Assembly: GCA_964564785.1 (NCBI GenBank) | Contig: CAZMCT010000076.1 | Span: 1 to 19,950, forward strand | Direction of reading: 5' to 3' | Origin: CAZMCT01 sp964564785 | Lineage (GTDB): Bacteria > Planctomycetota > Phycisphaerae > UBA1845 > Fen-1342 | DNA: 19,950 nucleotides | The notes under the pieces: generated by a model | Told to the model about the DNA's origin: nothing | The model's input: the letters and a program-made list of their open reading frames with translations, nothing else | Databases searched by the model: none | Program-made: the position numbers and the translations under genes | In this document: piece by piece, positions 11,148-18,662 of the stretch | Layout: the number at the start of each line of letters is the position of its first letter | How positions within the stretch are numbered: the first letter of the stretch is position 1

Positions 11148-11212
11148 AAACCGGGTTAAGCGAATCACCGATAGGACTTGCGGATCGAACTGGCGCTCGG
11201 TTTACCCGATTT
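11148..11212. promoter_or_regulatory. Imperfect inverted repeat upstream of the epimerase gene
   Basis: The segment at 11148-11162 and the segment at 11198-11212 are inverted repeats matching at about 12 of 15 positions (cores CGGGTTAA and TTTACCC). The interval lies in the gap between divergent frr and the epimerase gene, 45 bases before the epimerase ATG and in a less GC-rich stretch. It could be an operator or a repeat remnant; no T-run supports a terminator. Confidence 0.35.
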
Positions 11213-11257
11213 GCAAACAGCATTTGCTACGCGTGAGTGTCCTGGAGGCAGGCTGCG

Positions 11258-12214
11258 ATGAAGACCGTTTTGATCACAGGAGCGGAAGGGTTTACGGGTG
11301 CACGCCTGGTGAGGCGCTTGCGCGCGGACGGGTACGAGCTGGTCGCGGCAGTCCGTAATCGCGCACGAAAACTGGCTTACGAGCGCCAGGGAGTGCGGTC
11401 GCTGGTCTGTGACGTCGCCGATGCGATCAACGTCGCGCGCGTCGTCGCCATCGCCCGACCGGATGCCGTCGCTCACCTCGCGGGGCCGGCCGTCCCGGCT
11501 GATGCCGCCACGGAGCCGCTGCTTGCCTACCAGTCGACCGTGTCAGCTTGGGCAAACGTGCTCGACGCCGTGCGGCGGACGGTTCCACGTGCCCGGGTTC
11601 TGCTGGTCAGCTCAGCCGCGGTTTACGGCCAGGCCGCCCCCGGCTCCAGATTGACGGAAGCTTCTCTGGCGCAACCAGTTGTGACGTTTGGGGACCTCAA
11701 GCGGGCAGCCGAGGAGATTGCGGCGACTTTCTATCGCCATTACCACCTGAACATTGCGATCGCGCGTCCGTTCTTGTACACAGGGCCGGGTGAGCCCGGG
11801 CGTTTCCGCATGGGCGCCCTCGCTCGGACGCTCGCGGCTTGGGACCCCGCTGTCAAAGGCCGTGAGTTCGCCATCGGTGACCTCTCAGAGCCGGGGGATT
11901 GGCTGCACGTGGACGATGTCGTCGAGGCCTATGTGCGGATTCTGACAGGCGGCCCCCCGAACAGCGTCTATAACGTCTGCTCGGGAAAAGCGATTATGTT
12001 CGGAGAGCTTGTAGGGGCGCTCGTCGCGGAGCTCGGTTTGGATCTTCAATTGGTCGAGGGCCCGGGAGCGCGGCTCAAGCCGGACTCCCTCCGGATTGGC
12101 GACCCGGCCCGGCTTACCGCCGAGCTGGAGTGGGTGCCGACGCGCACGGTTGAATCGGCAGTCCGCGAACTCGCACGATCCCTTCGCGCCACGCCGGAAG
12201 TGGCAACGTCTTAG
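11258..12214 (+). CDS. SDR-family NAD-dependent sugar-nucleotide epimerase/dehydratase
   Basis: Extended short-chain dehydrogenase of 318 residues, the usual size for nucleotide-sugar epimerases and dehydratases. It starts with the Rossmann motif TGAEGFTG (Gly8, Gly11, Gly14). It has the serine block LLVSSAAVYG (Ser118/Ser119, Tyr123), RPFLYTGPGEPGRF and the late block DWLHVDDVVEAY. The position expected for the catalytic Tyr of YxxxK is Phe144 (FGDLK), with Lys148 kept, so chemistry may be altered. The closest general type is GDP-mannose dehydratase or GDP-4-keto-6-deoxy-mannose reductase, but the substrate cannot be named. The ATG at 11258 is chosen over an in-frame start 21 bases earlier because GGAGG lies at 11244-11248 and the motif follows at once. 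It is a single-gene unit and somewhat less GC-rich than its neighbours. Confidence 0.85.
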   Translation: MKTVLITGAEGFTGARLVRRLRADGYELVAAVRNRARKLAYERQGVRSLVCDVADAINVARVVAIARPDAVAHLAGPAVPADAATEPLLAYQSTVSAWANVLDAVRRTVPRARVLLVSSAAVYGQAAPGSRLTEASLAQPVVTFGDLKRAAEEIAATFYRHYHLNIAIARPFLYTGPGEPGRFRMGALARTLAAWDPAVKGREFAIGDLSEPGDWLHVDDVVEAYVRILTGGPPNSVYNVCSGKAIMFGELVGALVAELGLDLQLVEGPGARLKPDSLRIGDPARLTAELEWVPTRTVESAVRELARSLRATPEVATS

Positions 12215-12474
12215 TGGGTCCGGCGCGGGGGGCGACGTTGGCGGCGCGTCAATGGGGGGCCGGAGGGTACCGAGCCCGCGGCGTTTTTCCGGGACGGTCC
12301 GACCGGCGGGGATGCCGCTCGGCGCAGCCAGCCAGCAACTTGCTTTCCACGGGGCTTGGCAGCGCTTGACAAACCCTTTATACTCAGGGGCTCCGTGACG
12401 CAAGGCGCGACGCGGACCCCGCTGCCGCCGGGCGCAAGCCCCGCGGGCACGGAGCGTTACAGCGGAGATCCCGA
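12215..12474. other. Intergenic region before rpsP
   Basis: A 260-base gap with no credible gene. Its right half carries the rpsP promoter and leader. The left half is G-rich and contains no stem followed by a T-run, so I see no terminator for the epimerase gene. Confidence 0.6.
12356..12384 (+). promoter_or_regulatory. Sigma70-type promoter of the rpsP operon
   Basis: TTGGCA (12356-12361), a 17-base spacer, then TATACT (12379-12384). The expected start is near 12391, giving a leader of about 85 bases before rpsP. A TTGACA at 12366 lies only seven bases from the -10 and is not the functional -35. Confidence 0.7.
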
Positions 12475-12729
12475 ATGGCAGTCAGGTTGCGGCTGAAGCG
12501 GCTGGGCCGGCGGAATCGGTCCTTTTATCGCCTGAGCGCGATGGATTCCCGCCGCCCGCGTGACGGGCGCGTGCTCGAAGAGCTCGGTGTCTACGACCCG
12601 ATGAACAAGGATGCGGCCGCCCAGCTCAAGCTGAACGCCGAGCGGGTGCGGTACTGGCTCAGCGTCGGCGCGGTGCCGACTGAGACCGTCGCGACCCTGT
12701 TGCGCAAGCAAGGAATCACTGTCCGGTGA
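12475..12729 (+). CDS. rpsP: 30S ribosomal protein bS16
   Basis: Small-subunit ribosomal protein of 84 residues. The N-terminus MAVRLRLKRLGRRNRSFYRL and the block DSRRPRDGRVLEELGVYDP are diagnostic. The ATG has GGAGA upstream (12463-12467 region). It is the first gene of an rpsP-trmD-rplS unit driven by the promoter at 12356-12384. rimM, which often lies between rpsP and trmD, is absent here. Confidence 0.97.
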   Translation: MAVRLRLKRLGRRNRSFYRLSAMDSRRPRDGRVLEELGVYDPMNKDAAAQLKLNAERVRYWLSVGAVPTETVATLLRKQGITVR

Positions 12730-12762
12730 GCGGCCGCTTTCGGCTCATGCGTGGAACGCACG

Positions 12763-13545
12763 ATGCGGATCGATGTCCTGTCCCTGTTTCCGGAGGTGAT
12801 GCAGCCGTACTTTTCGGCCAGCATCATCGGCCGGGCGCAGAGTAGCGGCCTCGTCAGCATCCACACCCACCAGCTTCGCGAATATTCCCAGGATCCGCAT
12901 CACAAAGTAGACGACCGGCCGTTCGGCGGCGGCCCCGGAATGGTGCTGATGTGTCAGCCGGTGCTTGACGCCGTTGCGGCGATCGAAGCGCTGGACGCCC
13001 GACCGGCCCTGCGGCTGCTCCTGAGCCCGCAGGGCCGGCCGTTTGATCAGAGCGCCGCCGAGCGGCTCGCGGGGGAGCCGCGGCTGCTGCTGATCTGCGG
13101 ACACTACGAGGGGTTCGACGAGCGGATCGTAGAATTGCTGCGACCGGAAGAAATCAGTTTGGGCGATTTCGTGCTCAGCGGGGGCGAGCCGGCGGCGCTG
13201 GCGGTGATCGACGCGGTGGTGCGGCTGCTGCCGGGCGCGTTGGGCAACGAGGCCGGCGCCGCGGACGAATCGTTCACCGGGGGGCGGCTGGAATACCCGC
13301 AGTACACAAGGCCGCGGGAGTATCGCGGCCTCGCGGTGCCCGAGGTGCTGCTGTCCGGCAATCACGCCCAGATCGCGGCGTGGCGCCAGGCGCAGGCCGA
13401 GGAGCGCACCCGCCGGCGGCGGCCCGATCTTCTGAAGGATCGCGCCGCCGCGAGTGTTTATGCAACCGGATCAGGTTCTCCCGGCGGCTCGTGGGCGGGT
13501 TCCGTCTCGAGCGCTTCGGCGCTGGGCTGTTTGACGAGAAAGTGA
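12763..13545 (+). CDS. trmD: tRNA (guanine-N1-)-methyltransferase TrmD
   Basis: Uses S-adenosylmethionine to methylate G37 next to the anticodon, preventing frameshifts. The product has 260 residues, near the 255 of E. coli. It starts MRIDVLSLFPEV and shows the knot (SPOUT) motifs ICGHYEGFDERI and SLGDFVLSGGEPAAL, plus PQYTRPREYRG. An in-frame GTG at 12751 would add four residues; the ATG at 12763 is preferred because the family begins there. After the usual end near RRRPDLL there is a Ser/Gly/Ala-rich tail of about 35 residues. It lies 33 bases after rpsP and 9 bases before rplS. Confidence 0.96.
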   Translation: MRIDVLSLFPEVMQPYFSASIIGRAQSSGLVSIHTHQLREYSQDPHHKVDDRPFGGGPGMVLMCQPVLDAVAAIEALDARPALRLLLSPQGRPFDQSAAERLAGEPRLLLICGHYEGFDERIVELLRPEEISLGDFVLSGGEPAALAVIDAVVRLLPGALGNEAGAADESFTGGRLEYPQYTRPREYRGLAVPEVLLSGNHAQIAAWRQAQAEERTRRRRPDLLKDRAAASVYATGSGSPGGSWAGSVSSASALGCLTRK

Positions 13546-13554
13546 GGCGCTCCC

Positions 13555-14034
13555 ATGCAGAATCCGCTCCTGGACGTGGTGAATCGCAAGTTCCACCGTA
13601 CCAACCAGCTCGAGTTCGAGATCGGCGACACCGTCGTCGTCACGCTCCGCATCGTCGAGGGCAACAAGGAGCGGTTGCAGGATTTTGAAGGCACGGTGAT
13701 CGCTCGCCGCGGCCGCGGCCTGGACGAGATGTTCACCGTGCGGCGGATCGTGGCGAACGAGGGCGTGGAGCGTACGTTCCCGCTGCACTCGCCGCGCATC
13801 TCGAGCATCCGCGTCGCCCGCAGCGGCAAGGTGCGGCGCTGCAAGCTCTACTTCCTGCGCGATCGCGTCGGCAAGGCCCGCCGGCTGCGCGAGCGGCGTA
13901 TCTCGGCCGCGGCCCGCGCCGCCGCCGCCCAAGCTCGGGCGGAGAAGGCCCGCGCGTTGGAAGAGGCCCAGGAGGCCGTGGACGCCGCGAAAGCCACGCG
14001 CCACTCGGGCGAAATGGCCGGCACACCAGGGTAA
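13555..14034 (+). CDS. rplS: 50S ribosomal protein bL19 with long C-terminal tail
   Basis: Large-subunit ribosomal protein. Residues 1-115 match the family, with IGDTVVVTLRIVEGNKERLQ, FEGTVIARRG and TFPLHSPRISSIRVARSGKV. The protein is 159 residues long, about 40 more than typical bL19; the extra is an Ala/Arg/Glu-rich helix-forming tail, such as AARAAAAQARAEKARALEEA. The ATG is preceded by GAGG eight bases upstream and nine bases after the trmD stop, so the genes are one operon. rnhB, often next, is missing. Confidence 0.96.
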   Translation: MQNPLLDVVNRKFHRTNQLEFEIGDTVVVTLRIVEGNKERLQDFEGTVIARRGRGLDEMFTVRRIVANEGVERTFPLHSPRISSIRVARSGKVRRCKLYFLRDRVGKARRLRERRISAAARAAAAQARAEKARALEEAQEAVDAAKATRHSGEMAGTPG

Positions 14035-14198
14035 GAAGTCGCGAAACCCACCCGCGCCGGCGGACGCACTTCCCCTACATTATGGTGAGAACCAGACAGT
14101 GGGGCGGCCGTGAGGGGAGCCGCTGCGCGGAATCCCCGCCGATTTCCGGCCGGCAACTGACGGCTGAGGTCTGAACGCATCGGCGGTATCCTGCCCGC

Positions 14199-14573
14199 AT
14201 GGCTGACCCGCGGCGGGCGATGGGTGCGACGGGCGAGCAGCTCGCAGAAGACTTTCTGCGGGCGCGTGGCTTGCGACCAGTGGCACGGCAGTTCGCCACG
14301 CCGGTCGGCGAGCTCGACCTGGTGATGTGCGACGGGCCGACGGTCGTGTTCGTCGAGGTGAAGACCCGCCGCGATCGGCGGCTGGCGGACCCGCAGGACG
14401 CAATCAACACCGGCAAGCGGCAGCGGATGCTGCGGGCGGCCCGCTGGTTCCTGCACGCCCGCGGCTGGGAGCACCGGCCGTGCCGCTGCGACGTGGTCGC
14501 GGTGATTCTGCCGCCCGACGGCCCGCCGCAAATCGAGCATTTTCCCGACGCATTCGCGCCGAGCGACGACTAG
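14199..14573 (+). CDS. yraN: YraN/UPF0102-family nuclease-like protein
   Basis: Small protein of 124 residues with the fold of the restriction-endonuclease/Holliday-resolvase superfamily; its cellular role is not established. The N-terminal helix has the family block GATGEQLAEDFLRARGLRPV, followed by the PD-(D/E)xK-like core GELDLVMCDG and VVFVEVKTR, where the Asp, Glu and Lys are the presumed active site. The ATG at 14199 is chosen because it leaves the expected few residues before the block; a second ATG at 14220 is possible. It follows rplS after a 164-base gap that holds no clear signal, and converges with the secreted-protein gene. Its place behind rplS is common in bacteria. Confidence 0.9.
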   Translation: MADPRRAMGATGEQLAEDFLRARGLRPVARQFATPVGELDLVMCDGPTVVFVEVKTRRDRRLADPQDAINTGKRQRMLRAARWFLHARGWEHRPCRCDVVAVILPPDGPPQIEHFPDAFAPSDD

Positions 14574-14629
14574 CGCCAGCGGTGCGCCGACGCAGCGGCG
14601 GCCGTCCGAGTCCGGCGGTGTGGTCCCCG

Positions 14630-17524
14630 CTACGGCCGCAGCAAGTCGAGGTCGTCGGCCGGGTAGTCCGGCAAGCGCGCCTCGACGACCACGACCGCCC
14701 GCGCACTGCGGCCCGGCGTCGTCGCGTATTCGCACTGCGGGATGAACACGTAGCCGAGCACGCGGTCGGCCGGCGGTCCGTCGCCGGTCAGCAGCAGCAG
14801 AAAGTCCTCGACGTACTCCGGTCGCACGAGCAGCAGGTCGCGTGGCTGGCCGTCTTTCACGTAGCGCAGCGCCGCGGCCGCCTCGCGATCCCAATTCAGG
14901 TGGTTGTTCAGCTCCACGTCCGCGGCGAGCGCATCCTTGCTCGCGTCGGGCGGCAGGATGCGCGAACCTGCAACGGCCGGCGAGCCGCCGGCCGCTACGT
15001 TCGCGGCGGGCGCAGCGGTCTGGAGCCAGAACCGGTGCTCGGCGAGCGTCAGCCCCGGCAGGCCGGTGATCTGTGCGAGCTCGGCCGACCCGAGCCGCGG
15101 CAGGCGCTCGAGCCAGTCCTCGCGCACGTCAGCCCAGCGATAGTATTTCCCGGCTGCGGGTGGCACGTACCGGTTCGGCGTCTCGCCCGTCATCAGCTCC
15201 GGCTTGACGCGCAGCCCTTCCACCGGCCGGTTCTCGAAATCGGTCAGGTGCACGGCGAAGCCCCAATCGCCGCCGCCGCGCTCGAGTTTCACCGCCAGGC
15301 AGTTCCAGCCCGGCAGGAGCGTGCCGCTTTGAGCCAGCATGCCCGGGCGGTTCTGGTCCTCCCACTTCGCGCAGGCGTAGTACTCGCCGGAGTGAATCGG
15401 GCGGCCGTTGAGCCACACGGCGGCACAGTCGTTGTATCCGATCCACAGCCGCACCTCGCGCAGCGCGTCGGCGTGGATGTAGGTCCGGAAATACGCGACG
15501 CACTTGTCCGCCGACTGCGGGTGGACGGTGCGGGCGTCGACAAAGTCGGGCGGCACGTCGATCGTTCGCAGCGGCGCGAAGGTCTGGAGATGCTCACCGC
15601 CGATCACCTGGGCCTCGTTCGGCACGCGCAGCTCGCTCAGCAGCTTTACGCGGTTCCACTGGGCCCGCAGGAACTCGGGCCAGTCGGGCACCGGCCGCGG
15701 GGGCGGCTGCGACGCAACCACCGGCGGTTTGGCGGCCCGCTGCTGCTCGTCCTTGCGGGCCTGCTCCCACTCTTTGCGGAGTGCTTCGATCCGCTGTGTG
15801 GTAAAGCGGCCGGCGTCGACCAGCCATTTCGCCAGGCCCTCGGGCGAGGCGTCGTCGGGCCGCGGGGCCTCGACGATCGGGCCGACCTGCCACTGCCCGA
15901 CAAACGCGGGGCTCGGGACGGGCGTCGACGCTTCGTGCCGGCGGTACTGCGCCGGGTTGATGTAGTAGCGCATCGACGAGCGGTGGCCGCAGCCCATGCT
16001 CACAATCGGCTGCTTGCCGCAACCGTCGCTGTCGTGCGTGGGCGGGTAGCCGGGCACCTGCTCGCCGAAGACGCAGACCCAGTCGAACTCGTGGTTCCAC
16101 TCGTGCAGGAGCACTTCCCAGCCGCGGGTGGGGCCGATCTGGGCCCCGCCGGAGCCGGAAACGCCGCAGTCAACGCCGCCGGCGTGGCTCGAGCCGTACT
16201 CGGCCGTGCCGATCGAGTAGTCATAAGTGCCGACGACCGGGACGGATTCGTCCGGCGGGAGGAAGATCCAGCCGGCCTGCATGACCCAGGGCGGGTCGCC
16301 GGGTCCGTGGACACGCAGGTGCGTGCGGAGCTTCCAGGCGCCGCGGGAGGCGCCGTACACCTGTTGCTCGACGTAGCGCCAGTCGCGCTGGAGCGCGTTG
16401 AGGCTGGCCTGTGAGAACTGGCCGCAGAGGTCCGTTACGGCGCCGGGGTGGACCGCGATCAGGATGTCCTCGACGCGGGTGACCGGCGGCGGGAGGCCGT
16501 CGCGGGCGGCCGCTCGCATGCGGTCCGATTCGCCGAGCATTCCCGCGCGTTCGAAGAGCGGGGCCCACTGCTCGACCGGCAGCCGGCAGTACTCCATCGC
16601 CTCGGCCAGGCGGTAGGTCGCGTCGGCGTGCGTGGGGTCGGCCAGCAGGGCCAGCTCGGCCTCGGCCCGCGCATCCTCCCAGCAGCCCCAGGCGCCGGCG
16701 AGTGCGGCCAGGCGATAGTGAGCGACGAAGTCGGGCCGGGCCCGGTCGCCGGTGGGGTCGCGCTTCAACGCGTCGGCTCGGGCCAGGCGGAGCTGCATGC
16801 GCCGCGCGGCCACGCGCGCCAGGCGCTCCAGCTCGGGGTTTCCCTCGTACTTCACGCGATACAGCCCGAGAGCGCCGGACCAGTCGTGGTCGGCCTCCTT
16901 GAGCAGCCCGTTCAGGTACGTGCTGAAGGGCGTGTTCTTCGCGGCCGCGACCTGCACGTCGCCCGCCAGTTCCTCGCCGAGCACGTCCCAGTCGCGCGTC
17001 GCGTAGAAGCGGTAGCCCAGCGACAGCGCCGGCTCGTCGGCGGCCGGGCGCAGCGTGACCGGGACATCCGCCGGCGCCACGTCTTTCTGCACGAACGCCG
17101 ATTTGGGGATCACGAACAGCGCGTCGGTGAGGCGCCGGTCGCCCGGCGGCGGCTTGAACTCCCAGCGGCCGAGCTCCTTGTCGCCGAGGAGGACCGTGAC
17201 CGGCGGAGGCGGCGCGGCCGTGTCGAATCGCCGCACAATGACGAGGTGCGTCGGAGCCGGCCCGCCGCGGTACGAGGCCGGGTGGATCACGAAGCGCTCG
17301 GGGCCGGTGACCTTGCGGCCGATGATTTCCTGCGGCTTCGCGTCGCGGTAAGCGAGCGTCCGCTTGACCACCTCACCGTCGGCCTCGTAGTTCGACGCGG
17401 CTTCGCTGGCGCGGTCGCCGACGGCGATTCCGCCGCTGGGGATCCAGTTGAATTCGGGCGGCGCGGCCGAGGCGAAGGTCGAAGTCAGCAGAAGGATAAT
17501 GGGCGATAGGGCAAGCCGGATCAT
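14630..17524 (-). CDS. Large secreted protein with zincin-like HEWNH motif and jelly-roll-like domain
   Basis: A 964-residue exported protein I cannot assign to a named family. It starts with a signal peptide MIRLALSPIILLLTSTFASA and a likely cut after Ala. A beta-rich N-terminal part follows, then a helical TPR-like stretch (about 266-310, AHYRLAALAGAWGCWEDARA). A central domain carries HEWNHEFDW with His474, Glu475 and His478, the HExxH pattern of zinc metalloproteases; GCGHRSSMRYY shortly after could hold a further ligand. Residues about 675-760 (IGYNDCAAVWLNGRPIHSG) resemble a galactose-binding-like jelly roll. A short perfect palindrome is read in frame at residues 842-852. The start is set by GGAG upstream of the ATG at 17524; the frame is open further but without signal or family support. 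Peptidase activity is an inference from the motif only. Confidence 0.75.
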   Translation of the reverse strand: MIRLALSPIILLLTSTFASAAPPEFNWIPSGGIAVGDRASEAASNYEADGEVVKRTLAYRDAKPQEIIGRKVTGPERFVIHPASYRGGPAPTHLVIVRRFDTAAPPPPVTVLLGDKELGRWEFKPPPGDRRLTDALFVIPKSAFVQKDVAPADVPVTLRPAADEPALSLGYRFYATRDWDVLGEELAGDVQVAAAKNTPFSTYLNGLLKEADHDWSGALGLYRVKYEGNPELERLARVAARRMQLRLARADALKRDPTGDRARPDFVAHYRLAALAGAWGCWEDARAEAELALLADPTHADATYRLAEAMEYCRLPVEQWAPLFERAGMLGESDRMRAAARDGLPPPVTRVEDILIAVHPGAVTDLCGQFSQASLNALQRDWRYVEQQVYGASRGAWKLRTHLRVHGPGDPPWVMQAGWIFLPPDESVPVVGTYDYSIGTAEYGSSHAGGVDCGVSGSGGAQIGPTRGWEVLLHEWNHEFDWVCVFGEQVPGYPPTHDSDGCGKQPIVSMGCGHRSSMRYYINPAQYRRHEASTPVPSPAFVGQWQVGPIVEAPRPDDASPEGLAKWLVDAGRFTTQRIEALRKEWEQARKDEQQRAAKPPVVASQPPPRPVPDWPEFLRAQWNRVKLLSELRVPNEAQVIGGEHLQTFAPLRTIDVPPDFVDARTVHPQSADKCVAYFRTYIHADALREVRLWIGYNDCAAVWLNGRPIHSGEYYACAKWEDQNRPGMLAQSGTLLPGWNCLAVKLERGGGDWGFAVHLTDFENRPVEGLRVKPELMTGETPNRYVPPAAGKYYRWADVREDWLERLPRLGSAELAQITGLPGLTLAEHRFWLQTAAPAANVAAGGSPAVAGSRILPPDASKDALAADVELNNHLNWDREAAAALRYVKDGQPRDLLLVRPEYVEDFLLLLTGDGPPADRVLGYVFIPQCEYATTPGRSARAVVVVEARLPDYPADDLDLLRP
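14974..14994. repeat. Perfect GC palindrome inside the secreted-protein gene
   Basis: CGGCCGGCG, a three-base loop AGC, then CGCCGGCCG: nine perfect base pairs. In the coding frame it gives most of NVAAGGSPAVA (residues 842-852), a flexible peptide within a Pro/Ala-rich linker. It resembles in size and design the other in-frame hairpins of the window but has a different arm sequence. Confidence 0.7.
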
Positions 17525-17542
17525 GGTCGATTCTCCGCGACT

Positions 17543-17552
17543 GAACCGGTTC
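17543..17552. promoter_or_regulatory. Palindrome in the leader of the secreted-protein gene
   Basis: GAACCGGTTC, a perfect 10-base palindrome, lies between a TATTCT-like -10 (minus strand, 17560-17555) and the GGAG ribosome site. It could be an operator; no good -35 is visible upstream of that -10. Confidence 0.3.
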
Positions 17553-17592
17553 ACAGAATAACCGAAAACGGAGTACTTGGGAGTGCAGCCGC

Positions 17593-17733
17593 GGCTGTCA
17601 TTCCGAGGAGCGCAGCGAGGAGGGACCTGCCCACGTACGCAAACGGCCCGCATCGGGAGCTCCGAACCCAGTGCACGTATCCGCCAACCGAGGCCAGATT
17701 CCGCACGGCCGCGGCCCGGTGTGCGGAACGGCA
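17593..17733. repeat. Dispersed inverted-repeat element, copy 2 (diverged)
   Basis: The first 26 bases match 3391-3416 at 25 positions. The rest is diverged, but the right part again contains CAGATTCC (17695-17702) before a GC-rich stem, as copy 1 does. It occupies most of the gap between the iron-sulfur gene and the secreted-protein gene (17525-17768), where no coding gene is seen. Confidence 0.6.
17699..17728 (-). terminator. Hairpin after the iron-sulfur gene
   Basis: TTCCGCAC (17699-17706) pairs with GTGCGGAA (17721-17728) around a GC-rich loop, 40 bases beyond the stop of the minus-strand iron-sulfur gene. It lacks a T-run, so it may serve only as a weak or Rho-assisted end, or simply be part of the repeat element. 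Confidence 0.3.
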
Positions 17734-17768
17734 GGACAGCGGGCTGCGCGCCGCCCCGCAGCGCGTCG

Positions 17769-18662
17769 TCAGGGTTCGGCACGTCGCCGCAGCGCCCCCG
17801 TCGGGCACGCTCCGGCACAGCGGCGGGCAGAGGTGGTCAGTGCGTCTGATAACTCGCCACCCAGCGGCACGTCCACCCGCGTCTCGAACCCGCGGCCGGT
17901 GAGCGCCAGGCCCAGCGGCTCGCCCGCATCACGCGCGAGCTGCACGCACAGCCCGCAGAGGATGCACCTGCCCGGATCGAATGAAATCTCCGGATGCGAG
18001 CCGACGCGGCGCAGGTGGTCGGGATCCGCGTGGCGGCGAGCGCCGGCGAAACGGCGTGGATCCGCGCCGTAAGCGAGGGCGTATTTCCGCAAACGACAGA
18101 CGGCCGCAGAGTCGCAGTGGGTGGTCCGGGTGTCCAGCGCGTTCATTGGGGGGTCGTTCGCACACCGCACAGCCGGGGGCGGCTGTGGCACACCGTTGTC
18201 CAGCGCGTTCATTGGGGGGTCGTTCGCACACCGCACAGCCGGGGGCGGCTGTGGCACACCGTTGTCCAGCGCGTTCATTGGGGGGTCGTTCGCAACTTCC
18301 GGCGCGGGCGCTGCGGGTCCGGCTGCCTCGGACTCAGATGCTTCGGGCGCGGATTCCGCGAGCGGATGATCGCTGAGCATGAGTTCGAGCGCCACCCGCC
18401 GCAGCCCGCGAATCTCGTCCGTCTCGCTCTCGACCGCGAGCCCCTCTTCGGCCGGTGTCGCGCAGGACGGCACGATCCGCCCATCATCGCGCCGCCGCAT
18501 GACGCACGCCATGCAGGCGGTGTTCGGCTTGCAGCCGGGGAGGTAGCACAGCGCGGGCACGTCGATCCCGAGTTTGCGGGCCGCGGCCAGCAGGGTGCTG
18601 CCCGCCACGACCTCCACCGTCCGGCCGTCGATCATCAGGTGAATCATGGAGACGGCACTCAT
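17769..18662 (-). CDS. NuoG-N-terminus/HoxU-like iron-sulfur subunit
   Basis: Electron-transfer subunit of an NAD(P)H-linked complex, 297 residues. The N-terminal [2Fe-2S] domain has perfect spacing: Cys39-x10-Cys50-x2-Cys53-x13-Cys67. The C-terminal [4Fe-4S] site has Cys233, Cys236, Cys239 (RCILCGLC) and Cys286 (CAGACPTGAL). Between them the NuoG-type H-x3-C-x2-C-x5-C motif is split: His99 is in LMLSDHP, but Cys183-x5-Cys189 comes about 80 residues later and the first cysteine is replaced by Thr180. The intervening segment is low-complexity plus a 22-residue tandem repeat. The ATG at 18662 overlaps the stop of the NuoF-like gene as ATGA, so translation is coupled. The partner could be a hydrogenase, a formate dehydrogenase or a bifurcating complex; none is in view. 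Confidence 0.85.
   Translation of the reverse strand: MSAVSMIHLMIDGRTVEVVAGSTLLAAARKLGIDVPALCYLPGCKPNTACMACVMRRRDDGRIVPSCATPAEEGLAVESETDEIRGLRRVALELMLSDHPLAESAPEASESEAAGPAAPAPEVANDPPMNALDNGVPQPPPAVRCANDPPMNALDNGVPQPPPAVRCANDPPMNALDTRTTHCDSAAVCRLRKYALAYGADPRRFAGARRHADPDHLRRVGSHPEISFDPGRCILCGLCVQLARDAGEPLGLALTGRGFETRVDVPLGGELSDALTTSARRCAGACPTGALRRRAEP
18131..18294. repeat. 66-bp in-frame tandem repeat with hairpin
   Basis: Units start at 18131, 18197 and 18263 and are nearly identical; the third stops after 32 bases. Each complete unit encodes 22 residues (NDPPMNALDNGVPQPPPAVR plus Cys-Ala). Each contains the hairpin CACAGCCG-GGGG-CGGCTGTG. With a 66-bp period and no spacers it is a tandem repeat, not a CRISPR. 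It sits inside the coding frame of the iron-sulfur protein. Confidence 0.92.

Noticed and set aside
12366..12384. TTGACA and TATACT as a promoter pair
   Set aside because: Only seven bases separate them; TTGGCA at 12356 gives the correct 17-base spacing with the same -10.
14327..16414. Plus-strand open frame of 695 codons
   Set aside because: Antisense to the secreted-protein gene and overlapping yraN out of frame; composition is typical of a shadow frame, without motifs.
18131..18294. CRISPR-like array
   Set aside because: The units are contiguous 66-bp tandem copies without variable spacers and are read as protein inside a gene.
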